Source of the DNA: Streptomyces sp. CB02923
Lineage (GTDB): Bacteria > Actinomycetota > Actinomycetes > Streptomycetales > Streptomycetaceae
Length of the DNA: 64,000 bases
Assembly: GCF_001905005.1 (NCBI RefSeq)
Contig: NZ_LWKZ01000028.1
Coordinates: forward strand, 171,319 to 235,318
Direction of reading: 5' to 3'
Position numbers and translations under genes: made by a program. Below are positions 50,530-58,852 of this stretch, piece by piece; position 1 is the first letter of the stretch, and every line of letters begins with the position of its first letter. The notes beneath the pieces are model-generated. The model ran no database searches. It was not told where the DNA came from and saw only the letters and a program-made list of their open reading frames with translations.

Positions 50530-51782
50530 AGATCCTCATCGCGGCGGCCGGTTCGTACGGCGACGTCGCCCCGTACACCGGCCTCGGCGCCCGCCTCCGG
50601 GAGGCCGGGCACACCGTCGCCCTGGCCGCCGACGCCTCGTACGCGCAGCTCGTACGGACCGCCGGGCTGGAGTTCCGCGCGCTGCCCGCCGATCCCCGAC
50701 GGGAGCAGGGCGGGGCCCCCGGCGGGAAGCGGGAGCTGATGCGGCGGGCCGCCGCCTTCGTCCGGGAGCTGGGGCCGGGCGTCGCCGATGCCGCCGCCCA
50801 GGGCGCCGACCTGCTGCTCCTGTCCGCGACCACGGCCCCGCTCGGCCGGAGCGTCGCCGAGGCGATGGACATCCCGTCGGTGGACCTGCCCCTTCAGCCG
50901 AACGCCCCCACCGGCGACTTCCCGCCCGTCGTCGCGGGCACCCGCTCGCTCGGCCGCTGGGGCAACCGCGCCGCCGGCCGCCTTTCGCTGCGGGTGGTGG
51001 ACCGCCTGTATGCGGACGGGGTACGGGATGTGCGCGCCCGGCTGGGGCTGCCGCCCGTCTCGGCAGGCGCGGTACGCCGCCGCCGGGCCGGGGACGCCCG
51101 TCCCGTGCTGCACGGTGTCAGCCCGGCGCTCGTCCCCCGCCCCGCGGACTGGCGCCCCGGCCTGGAACTGGTCGGCAACTGGTGGCCGTACACCGCACCG
51201 GACGCCGTTCTCCCGCCCGTACTGGAGGACTTCCTCGCGGCGGGTCCGCCGCCCGTCTTCGTCGGCTTCGGCAGCATGACGGCGGGCGCGCGGGACGGCG
51301 GCGCACCCGGGCGGCTGACGGCGAACATCGTCGCCGCCCTGCGCCGCGCGAAGGTCCGGGGCGTGATCCAGGCCGGCTGGGCAGGCCTGGCCGGCCCGGA
51401 ATCCGGCGACGACATCCTGACCGTCGGCGAGGTCCCGCACTCCCTCCTCTTCCCCCGCACCGCGGCCGTCGTGCACCACGCGGGCGCGGGCACGACGGCC
51501 GCCGGGCTGCGGGCCGGGGTCCCGGCCGTGCCGGTCCCGGTCACCGCCGACCAGCCCTTCTGGGCCGCCCGGCTGGCCGCGGTGGGTGCCGGTACCGCTC
51601 CGGTGCCGTTCCGCGCGCTGTCGGAGGACGAGACGGCGGGCGCCACCGACCACCTGGCTGACGCCATCGCCCGCGCCGTACGGGAACCCTCCTACCGCGA
51701 ACACGCCGCAGGGATCGCGCGGCGCATGGACGCGGAGGACGGCGCGGGCGAGGTGCTCAAGGTGGTGGAGCACTGGGGCTGA
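50526..51782 (+). CDS. Glycosyltransferase of the UGT/GT1 family
   Basis: The 418-residue GT-B enzyme has the N-terminal acceptor part (MKILIAAAGSYGDVAPYTGLG) and the C-terminal nucleotide-sugar motif HHAGAGTTAAGLRAGVP (His317-His318 on). Family members glycosylate natural products, sterols or antibiotics. Being translationally coupled to a TipA-like regulator, it may glycosylate and inactivate the drug that the regulator senses (inference). Confidence 0.9.
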   Translation: MKILIAAAGSYGDVAPYTGLGARLREAGHTVALAADASYAQLVRTAGLEFRALPADPRREQGGAPGGKRELMRRAAAFVRELGPGVADAAAQGADLLLLSATTAPLGRSVAEAMDIPSVDLPLQPNAPTGDFPPVVAGTRSLGRWGNRAAGRLSLRVVDRLYADGVRDVRARLGLPPVSAGAVRRRRAGDARPVLHGVSPALVPRPADWRPGLELVGNWWPYTAPDAVLPPVLEDFLAAGPPPVFVGFGSMTAGARDGGAPGRLTANIVAALRRAKVRGVIQAGWAGLAGPESGDDILTVGEVPHSLLFPRTAAVVHHAGAGTTAAGLRAGVPAVPVPVTADQPFWAARLAAVGAGTAPVPFRALSEDETAGATDHLADAIARAVREPSYREHAAGIARRMDAEDGAGEVLKVVEHWG

Positions 51783-51794
51783 GGCAGGTCCGGC

Positions 51795-51822
51795 CGGGGC
51801 CGCGCGGCTCCGGCCGGCCCCG
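51795..51822. terminator. Terminator between the glycosyltransferase and mannosidase genes
   Basis: CGGGGCCG and CGGCCCCG pair around a 12-nt loop, between two convergent genes. Confidence 0.5.
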
Positions 51823-51832
51823 CCCTCCCCCG

Positions 51833-54800
51833 TCAGCCCTCCGCTCCCCGCGTCAGCCGTACGGTGACGATCTGGAAGGGCCGCAGCGTCAGCGCCACCC
51901 GCCCGTCGCGCACCTCCCCGACGGCCGGGCCCGTCTCCGGGTCGTCCACCGCCCGCTCCAGCAGGTCCGTCTCGACCGCCCCCGCCACCGGGAACCCGGC
52001 CGTGAGCGTGGCCGAGGCCCGGCCCCCGCGCGACTCGTACAGCCGGACCACGACGTCCCCGCTGCGGTCCTCGGCCAGCTTCACGGCTTCGGCGACGACC
52101 GCGTCGTTGTCCACGCCGACCAGCGGCTCGACCGGCCCGCCGCCCCGCACCGTGCGCTCCGGGAGGTTGATCCGGTGCCCTTCGCGCACCGCGTCCCCGA
52201 TCGCCGCGCCGGGCGCGAGCGCGTACCGCAGCCGGTGGTGGCCCTGGTCGGTCTCCGGGTCCGGGTAGCGGGGTGCCCGCAGCAGGGACAGCCGGACGGT
52301 CGTGGTCTGGCCGCCGTCCGGGCGGATGTCGCGGGTGACGTCGTGCCCGTACGTGGAGTCGTTGACGAGTGCCGCGCCCCAGCCCGGCTCCTCGACCTGG
52401 ACCCAGCGGTGCGCGCAGATCTCGAACTTGGCGGCCTCCCAGGACGTGTTGGTGTGGGTGGCGCGGTGGACGTGCCCGAACTGGGTCTCGGAGGCGGACC
52501 GGTCGGCCTTCACGTCCAGCGGGAACGCGGCCTTGAGGAACGTCTCGGTCTCCCGCCAATCCACCTCGGTGTCGATGTCCAGGACCTTGGCGCCCGCCCG
52601 CAGCGTCAGCGTCTGCTCGACGGTGGAGCCCTGCCCGAAGGACCGGGCGACCTTGATCCGTACCTCCTCCGGGCCCGCCGCATCGACCGTCAGCGCGTCC
52701 ACCGCCACCAGATCGGTGACGTTGTGGCGGTAGAACTCGTCCACGTCCCAGGCGTCCCACATGTTGGGGAAGTCCGGGTGGATCTGGAGGAGGTTGGCCG
52801 CCGCGCCCGGGGCAACGGCCTCCCGCCCGGCTTCGACGTCGTACGCGGACACGACCAGCCCCCGCGCGTCGATCTCGACCCGCAGCCGGTCGTTGGCGAG
52901 CCGGTAGCCGCCGGTCGCCCGGCCGTCCACGGTCAGCGGCTCGACGGACACCGGGCGTACGGAGACGGGCGCACCGCCCCGGCCGGGTGCCGCGTCCGCG
53001 CCGCCCGCCGGGATGCCGCCGCGGGCGTGCGGCGCCGCGTTGAAGACGATCTCCCGGGTGCCGGGCCCGGCCAGCGCGGTCTGCGCGGCGGTCACGATGG
53101 CGGTCAGTTCGTCGCGTACCCGTGCGTACGTCTCGCGGGCCTCCCGGTGCACCCAGGCGATCGACGAGCCGGGCAGGATGTCGTGGAACTGGTGCAGCAG
53201 CACCGTCTTCCAGATGCGCTCCAGGTCCTCGTACGGGTAGGCGTGGCCCGGGACCCGTACGGCAGCGGTGGCGGCCCACAGCTCGGCCTCGCGCAGCAGG
53301 GACTCACTGTGCCGGTTGCCCTGCTTGGTCTTGGCCTGGGAGGTGTACGTGCCGCGGTGCAGCTCCAGGTACAGCTCGCCCGCCCACACCGGCGCGTCCG
53401 GATACTCCGCGTGCGCCTTCTCGAAGAACGCGGCGGGCCGCTCGATCTCGACCCGCGGCGAACCCTCCAGGTCGCGCAGCCGCGCCGCGCGCGCCAGCAT
53501 CTCGCGGGTGGCGCCGCCACCGCCGTCACCCCACCCGAAGGGCGCCAGCGACCGCGACCCCCGGCCCTTCTCGCGGTAGTTCCGCGCGGCGTGCGCCATC
53601 TCCTTGCCGCCGAGGTCGGAGTTGTAGGTGTCGACGGGCGGGAAGTGGGTGAAGACACGGGTGCCGTCGATGCCCTCCCACCAGAACGTGTGGTGCGGGA
53701 ACCGGTTGACCTGACTCCAGGAGATCTTCTGCGTCAGGAACCACGTGGAGCCCGACAGCTTCACGAGCTGCGGCATGGCCGCGGTGTAGCCGAAGGAGTC
53801 CGGCAGCCACACCTCCTTCGTCTCGATCCCGAACTCGTCGAGGAAGAACTTCTTCCCGTACAGGAACTGCCGGGCCATCGCCTCGCCGCCGACCATGTTG
53901 GTGTCCGACTCCACCCACATGCCGCCGACCGGCACGAACTGCCCGGCCTCGATCTTCGCCCGGACCTTCGCGAACACCTCGGGCCGGTGCTCCTTGATCC
54001 AGGCGAGCTGCTGCGCCTGCGACATGGCGAAGACGAACTCGGGGTGCTCGTCCATCAGGTTGACCATGTTGGAGGAGGTACGGGCCACCTTGCGGACCGT
54101 CTCGCGCAGCGGCCACAGCCAGGCGGAGTCGATGTGCGCGTGGCCGACCGCGCTGATGCGGTGGGCCGAGGCGTGGGCCGGTGCCGTCAGGACGTCCGCG
54201 AGTTCCCCGCGCGCCCGCGCGGCCGTGCCGGGGATGTCCTTCAGGTCGACGGCGTCCAGGGCCCGTTCGACGGCGCGCAGGATGCCGTGGCGGCGCGCGT
54301 CGGCGACGTCCAGTTCCTGCATCAGGCTGCCCAGCACCTCCAGATCCTGGACGAGTTCCCAGACCTCGGTCTCGAAGACGGCGAGGTCCATGCGCCGCAC
54401 CCGGTACAGCGGTGCGTGACTCGCGGTGAGCCGGTCGCCCTCGTAGGTGGGCCGGTGGTCCGCCAGCACCGGGTTGGAGGCCGCCTCCACGTACAGCTCG
54501 ACCTCCTCCCCTCCGGCGGCCGGCGCGGCGACGCGCACCCAGTCGTTGCGCGGGTTGAGGCCCTTCACCGCCTCGCCGTCCGCCCGGTAGACCAGACCCT
54601 CGCACTGGAAGCCGGGCATGTTCGCGTCGAAACCGAGGTCCAGTACGGCTTCGACGGTGCGCCCGGCCCACTCCGCCGGGACCTGACCGGTGACCCGGAA
54701 CCAGGTGGTGCCCCAGGCGGGCCCCCACGCCTCCCCGGTCTTCGTCGGCTCGTAGTCGGCGGCCAGCCCCTGGGCCGGCGGCACCGGCTCGCCCGGCGCC

Positions 54801-54910
54801 TCCCAGCGCTCGACCGTCAGCGGCACGGACCGGCTGCGGACGGCGGGCACGATGCGGTCGGTCAGGACACGGCGTAGACGGTGTTCCACGATGCTGCGGT
54901 CGTCGTGCAT
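51833..54910 (-). CDS. GH38 alpha-mannosidase
   Basis: The 1025-residue enzyme removes alpha-linked mannose. The GH38 zinc site is HAHIDSAWLW (H257? HxHxD, with D261), the catalytic nucleophile is D336 in MWVESDTNMVGG, and the FHD motif (HQFHDILPGS) supplies the last zinc ligand. The C-terminal beta-sandwich is typical. No signal peptide is seen, so it is probably cytoplasmic. It is the last gene of the LacI-controlled operon. The start ATG at 54910 has GGAG upstream. Confidence 0.93.
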   Translation of the reverse strand: MHDDRSIVEHRLRRVLTDRIVPAVRSRSVPLTVERWEAPGEPVPPAQGLAADYEPTKTGEAWGPAWGTTWFRVTGQVPAEWAGRTVEAVLDLGFDANMPGFQCEGLVYRADGEAVKGLNPRNDWVRVAAPAAGGEEVELYVEAASNPVLADHRPTYEGDRLTASHAPLYRVRRMDLAVFETEVWELVQDLEVLGSLMQELDVADARRHGILRAVERALDAVDLKDIPGTAARARGELADVLTAPAHASAHRISAVGHAHIDSAWLWPLRETVRKVARTSSNMVNLMDEHPEFVFAMSQAQQLAWIKEHRPEVFAKVRAKIEAGQFVPVGGMWVESDTNMVGGEAMARQFLYGKKFFLDEFGIETKEVWLPDSFGYTAAMPQLVKLSGSTWFLTQKISWSQVNRFPHHTFWWEGIDGTRVFTHFPPVDTYNSDLGGKEMAHAARNYREKGRGSRSLAPFGWGDGGGGATREMLARAARLRDLEGSPRVEIERPAAFFEKAHAEYPDAPVWAGELYLELHRGTYTSQAKTKQGNRHSESLLREAELWAATAAVRVPGHAYPYEDLERIWKTVLLHQFHDILPGSSIAWVHREARETYARVRDELTAIVTAAQTALAGPGTREIVFNAAPHARGGIPAGGADAAPGRGGAPVSVRPVSVEPLTVDGRATGGYRLANDRLRVEIDARGLVVSAYDVEAGREAVAPGAAANLLQIHPDFPNMWDAWDVDEFYRHNVTDLVAVDALTVDAAGPEEVRIKVARSFGQGSTVEQTLTLRAGAKVLDIDTEVDWRETETFLKAAFPLDVKADRSASETQFGHVHRATHTNTSWEAAKFEICAHRWVQVEEPGWGAALVNDSTYGHDVTRDIRPDGGQTTTVRLSLLRAPRYPDPETDQGHHRLRYALAPGAAIGDAVREGHRINLPERTVRGGGPVEPLVGVDNDAVVAEAVKLAEDRSGDVVVRLYESRGGRASATLTAGFPVAGAVETDLLERAVDDPETGPAVGEVRDGRVALTLRPFQIVTVRLTRGAEG

Positions 54911-55096
54911 GGGGGGCTCCGGTGGGTGTGTGGCGGGTGCGGGGTGGTCACGATCGGGCTGCACGGTGGTGCGGGTACTGCGGTACGGCGGTACTGCGGT
55001 ACTGCGGGTTTTCTGCCCCTCGGGCGGGTGGCTTACCAGGTGAATACGGCCGTGGCGGCAGCCGACCGGCCGGGTGGGCCCAGTGGCATGGAGCGT

Positions 55097-56368
55097 TCAC
55101 TTCACGTCCGACGGCCACACCACCTCCGTGATCCCCCGGCGCTCCAGGTACGCGGCGTCCCGCGCCCGGTCCGCCGTCACGGCTCCCGCCCGTACGCCCT
55201 GGTCGGCCAGCCGTACCCAGGCCTCGAAGAAGGGACCGCCCGGCGCGCACACCGACCGGTGCGGTGCCGTGCGCTCCTCCCCCGCGTCCAGGACGAGCGC
55301 GGTCGTACGGCGCACCGGCCGTGGCGGCCCGGCGCGCAGCCGGGCCGCCACCCCTGCCACCGCCCGCCCGGCCGGTTTGGTCTCGCGGTCCGAGGTGAGC
55401 AGGCCGAGCCCGTACTCCAGCTCAGGGAAGTCCGCCAGTTCCCGCGACACGTCGTGCGAACACCACCAGGTGATGCCGGAAAGCTCCTCGCAGGTCAGGG
55501 CGTTGTCGATGGTCGCGGCGGCGAATCCGGCGGCGTGCTCGGCCGGTACGAGCGGTGCGGGCGCGCCGACCTCCTGGAGCCAGACCGGCCGTGCCGGGTC
55601 GTCCGCCCAGGCGGCGGCCACCTGGATCAGGTACTCGGCCAGGCGTACTGTCGCGGTCCCGTCGTGGCCGTGCCGCTGGGCCGTGCCGTTGAAGACCCAG
55701 GAGTGGACGGTGGTGGCCCGGCCGAGGCGCGCGGCCTGCGCGGGCGTGAAGGGGTGGCCGTCCTGGAACCACACCGCGTCGTACTCGGCGTGGGTGTGCA
55801 GCCGCCCCGGCGCGGCCCGCTCGCACACCGCCAGCAGCCGCCTCAGCCACTGCCCGGCCTCCTCGTACGTACACGGGTCGGGGTCCGGGTGCGGCGGTCC
55901 CGAGAACTGGTTGACCTCGTTGCCCAGCGTCATCCCCAGGAAGTTGGGGCGCCCGGCGAGGGAGGAGGCGAGTGCCTCCAGGTAGCGGGCCTCACCGTCG
56001 ACCGCCGCGGGGTCGGTGAACAGGTTCCGCCGGTGCCAGGTGCGCAGCCAGGACGGTACGAAGTCGAAGCTGGACAGGTGGCCCTGGAGGGCGTCCACGG
56101 CGACGTCCAGGCCGCACTGCGCGGCCGCGTCCACCAGCTGGCCGAGCTGTTCGACGGCGCGCGGGCGGATGAGGGAACGGTTGGGCTGGAAGACGGGCCA
56201 GAGGGCGAAGACGCGGACGTGGTCGAGGCCGAGCGCCGCGAGCGCGTCCAGGTCCCGGCGTACGTCGTCGAGGTCGAAGTCCAGCCAGTGGTGGAACCAG
56301 CCGTGACTGGGGGTGTAGTTGGCGCCGAGCCGCGGCGCCCCGTCCGGCCGCCCGGCGGGCGTGGTCAC
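55097..56368 (-). CDS. Clan GH-A glycoside hydrolase (GH5-like)
   Basis: The 423-residue protein has a TIM-barrel clan A pattern: the acid/base in TLGNEVNQFS (N150-E151) and the nucleophile in PVWLQEVGAP (E266). It lacks a signal peptide and may be a beta-mannosidase, mannanase or glucosidase. The GTG at 56368 begins the conserved part (LGANYTPSHGWFHHW). The open frame further upstream is only the translation of 42-bp tandem repeats. Confidence 0.85.
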   Translation of the reverse strand: MTTPAGRPDGAPRLGANYTPSHGWFHHWLDFDLDDVRRDLDALAALGLDHVRVFALWPVFQPNRSLIRPRAVEQLGQLVDAAAQCGLDVAVDALQGHLSSFDFVPSWLRTWHRRNLFTDPAAVDGEARYLEALASSLAGRPNFLGMTLGNEVNQFSGPPHPDPDPCTYEEAGQWLRRLLAVCERAAPGRLHTHAEYDAVWFQDGHPFTPAQAARLGRATTVHSWVFNGTAQRHGHDGTATVRLAEYLIQVAAAWADDPARPVWLQEVGAPAPLVPAEHAAGFAAATIDNALTCEELSGITWWCSHDVSRELADFPELEYGLGLLTSDRETKPAGRAVAGVAARLRAGPPRPVRRTTALVLDAGEERTAPHRSVCAPGGPFFEAWVRLADQGVRAGAVTADRARDAAYLERRGITEVVWPSDVK

Positions 56369-56385
56369 ATCGGTTCCCTTCGCGA

Positions 56386-56553
56386 CGGCTTGAGCGTCCC
56401 CGTTCACGTCTTGAGCGCTCCTCTGCACGGCTTGAGCCTCCCCGTTCACCTCTTGAGCGCCCCTCTGCACGGCTTGAGCCTCCCCGTTCACCTCTTGAGC
56501 GCCCCTCTGCGCAACTTGAGCCTCCCCGTTCACGTCTTGAGCGCTCCTTCGCC
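56386..56553. repeat. 42-bp tandem repeat, four copies
   Basis: The unit CGGCTTGAGCCTCCCCGTTC... repeats at 56386, 56428, 56470 and 56512. The last copy contains the end and stop codon of the permease gene (stop 56532-56530). The array seems to have grown from the permease tail and fills the gap to the glycosidase gene. Confidence 0.85.
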
Positions 56554-57471
56554 CACGCCCCGGAAGAAGTACCGCTGGAGGGCGAAGAACAGCGCCATCA
56601 TCGGGATCAGCGCGGCCATCGCTCCCGCCGCGATGAGCCGCTGGTCGTTGACCGTGGTGGCTCCGGCCAGGGATTTCAGGCCGAGCTGGAGGGTGTAGTG
56701 GTCGCTGTTGGTCAGCACGATCAACGGCCAGAGGAAGTCGTCCCAGGCCCCCATGAAGCTGGTCAGGCAGACCACCGCCAGCGCGCCCTTCGCGGCCGGT
56801 ACGAACACCTTCGTGAAGCGCTGCCACTCGTTGGCCCCGTCGAGGACCGCGGCCTCCTCCACCTCCTTCGGTACGGCGAGGAACGCGGCCCGCATGATCA
56901 TCAGGTTGAGGACGGAGACCGCGCCGGGCAGCCAGACACCGATGAGCGTGTCGACCAGCCCCATGGAACGGACCGTGAGGAACATCGAGATCATCACGGA
57001 CTCGAACGGGAACATCAGCGTCGCGACCAGCACCGTGAAGACGGTCCGCCGCCCGCGCCACCCGGCCCGCGACAGCGCGTACCCGCCCATCGCGGCGAAG
57101 ACGCAGTTGGAGGTGACGGCCAGCGCCGCGACGATCAGCGTGTTGCCGACGTAGTGCACCAGGGGGAAGGACTCGGCGACCCGCAGGTAGTTGTCCAGGG
57201 TGGGCCGGCTGGGCAGCACACCCCCGTAGACGTTCTCCTCCCGTCCCTTCAGCGACGTGAGGAACTGCCAGACGATGGGACCCAGCATCACCACCAGCAT
57301 CAGACACAGCGTCAGATAGCGTCCGGAGAGGCCGATGAGCGCCTTGCGGCTGCGGGTGTGGCTGCGGGTGTGGCTGCGGGTGTGGCTGCGGTTACGGTTG
57401 TGGCTGTCCTGGCTGCCGTTGCGGCCTGTTCCGCTGGGCCGACGCGTACTCGGCGGGGTCAGCGCGCTCAC
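56530..57471 (-). CDS. Carbohydrate ABC transporter permease (MalG type)
   Basis: The 313-residue protein has six transmembrane helices after a His/Arg/Ser-rich N-terminal stretch, and the EAA-type loop EVEEAAVLDGANEWQRF for contact with the ATPase. It pairs with the permease gene upstream, which it overlaps by 4 bp. Confidence 0.9.
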   Translation of the reverse strand: MSALTPPSTRRPSGTGRNGSQDSHNRNRSHTRSHTRSHTRSRKALIGLSGRYLTLCLMLVVMLGPIVWQFLTSLKGREENVYGGVLPSRPTLDNYLRVAESFPLVHYVGNTLIVAALAVTSNCVFAAMGGYALSRAGWRGRRTVFTVLVATLMFPFESVMISMFLTVRSMGLVDTLIGVWLPGAVSVLNLMIMRAAFLAVPKEVEEAAVLDGANEWQRFTKVFVPAAKGALAVVCLTSFMGAWDDFLWPLIVLTNSDHYTLQLGLKSLAGATTVNDQRLIAAGAMAALIPMMALFFALQRYFFRGVGEGALKT

Positions 57472-58718
57472 CTCTCGTCTCCCTTCGACAGCCGGTGCCC
57501 CAGCAGGCTGAACACGAGCGTCAGCAGGAACAGCAGGATCGATACGGCAGCCGCATAGCCGGTCTCCCCGGCGAAGCCCAGCCCGACCTGCCGGATCAGG
57601 AACGGCAGCGTCCGAGCGCCGCCACCGGGTCCGCCGCTCTCCCCGCCGAGGATGTAGATCTCGGTGAACACGCGCAGCGCGGAGATCGCCGACAACGTCC
57701 CGACCAGCAGCATCATCGGCTTAACGCTGGGAATGGTGATGCTGAGGAAGCGGCGTACGGCACCGGCCCCGTCGAGCGCGGCGGCCTCGTACAGCGACGC
57801 CGGTACGTTCCCCAGCGCCGCGAGGTAGAAGACCATGTAGTAGCCCAGGCCCTTCCAGATCGTGACGATCATGGCGGACACCAGCAGCATCGTGGAGTCG
57901 GTGAGGAACGGCACCGGCCCGGAGATCAGGTGCAGCTTCTCGAAGACGGTGTTGACCAGGCCGTCGCTGCGCAGCACCCACTGCCAGATCAGCCCGACGA
58001 CGACCGCCGAGGCGATGACCGGCGTATAGAACGCGGAGCGGAAGAAGCCGATCCCGGGAACCTTGCGCTGCACGAGGACGGCCAGCGCCAGCGGCAGCAG
58101 CACCAGACAGGGCACGACGACACCCAGGTACACGACGCTGTTGACCGTCGCGGTCCAGAAGTCGGGGTCGTCGAGCGCCCGGCCGTAGTTCTCCAGGCCG
58201 ACGAACCGGCCGCCGCGCAGGATCTGCGCGTCGGTGAGGGACAGGATGACGGTGTTGACGAACGGCCAGAGGCTGAACAGCACCACCATGACCAGCCCCG
58301 GCAGCAGGAAGAGGTACGGCGTCCACCAGCGGCGGTGCACCAGGCCGGTCTCGGTACCGAGGTCCTTGTCGCGGCGTTGGGGGGTGCGGCGGGAGGCGCG
58401 GCGGGGGACGCGCCCGGGGAGGCGCCGGGTGAGGCGCCGGGTGAGGCGCCGGGTGAGGCGCCGGGTGAGGCGCCGGGTGAGGCGCCGGGTGAGGCGCCGG
58501 GTGAGGCGCCGGGTGGCGCGTCGGCTGGGTGCGTCACGCTGGGTGGAGGCGTCGGCCGGGGTGGGAGCCCCGGCCGGGGCGGGGGTGGGAGCCCCGGCTG
58601 GAGCGGGGGTGGGAGCCCCGGCTGGAGCGGGGGTGGGAGCCCCGGCTGGAGCGGGGGTGGGAGCGGGCGGCGCCGTGGGCGCCGTCGTCCGGGTCATCGG
58701 GTTCCGTGGCACGTCCAC
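57468..58718 (-). CDS. Carbohydrate ABC transporter permease (MalF type) with repetitive N-terminus
   Basis: The 416-residue permease has six helices beginning at about residue 134 and an EAA loop (ASLYEAAALDGAGAVRRF). The first ~130 residues are unusual: four APTPAPAG units (24 bp each) and then seven RRLT units (12 bp each). Ordinary MalF-type permeases start about 20-40 residues before the first helix. The GTG at 58718 was chosen because GGGGAGG lies 5 nt upstream. An internal ATG at 58697 is possible. No ATPase gene is in the operon. In Streptomyces the shared ATPase MsiK energises such systems. Confidence 0.88.
   Translation of the reverse strand: MDVPRNPMTRTTAPTAPPAPTPAPAGAPTPAPAGAPTPAPAGAPTPAPAGAPTPADASTQRDAPSRRATRRLTRRLTRRLTRRLTRRLTRRLTRRLTRRLPGRVPRRASRRTPQRRDKDLGTETGLVHRRWWTPYLFLLPGLVMVVLFSLWPFVNTVILSLTDAQILRGGRFVGLENYGRALDDPDFWTATVNSVVYLGVVVPCLVLLPLALAVLVQRKVPGIGFFRSAFYTPVIASAVVVGLIWQWVLRSDGLVNTVFEKLHLISGPVPFLTDSTMLLVSAMIVTIWKGLGYYMVFYLAALGNVPASLYEAAALDGAGAVRRFLSITIPSVKPMMLLVGTLSAISALRVFTEIYILGGESGGPGGGARTLPFLIRQVGLGFAGETGYAAAVSILLFLLTLVFSLLGHRLSKGDER
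58427..58510. repeat. 12-bp tandem repeat in the permease gene (seven copies)
   Basis: GGGTGAGGCGCC repeats perfectly with period 12 and encodes RRLT units. The frame is kept, so copy number can vary without breaking the gene. Confidence 0.9.
58561..58656. repeat. 24-bp tandem repeat in the permease gene (four copies)
   Basis: The unit GTGGGAGCCCCGGCTGGAGC plus GGGG repeats four times, with a partial fifth, and encodes APTPAPAG units. Confidence 0.85.
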
Positions 58719-58852
58719 CCGCGCCTCCCCTCGCCGCCCCACGGCCTCGTCTCTGCCCCTGCCCCTGCCCCTGCCCCTGCCCCTGCGCACGGTGCGGTCC
58801 GCCGCCGGTCCATCACCGGCCCGTCCCCGTCCCGCCTCCGTTCCATCACCGG

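Noticed and set aside
50088..53279. 1063-codon open frame on the minus strand
   Set aside because: It is antisense to the glycosyltransferase and out of frame in the mannosidase gene.
56370..56552. N-terminal extension of the GH-A glycosidase through the 42-bp repeats
   Set aside because: The extension is only the translation of the repeats. The conserved fold begins just after the GTG at 56368.
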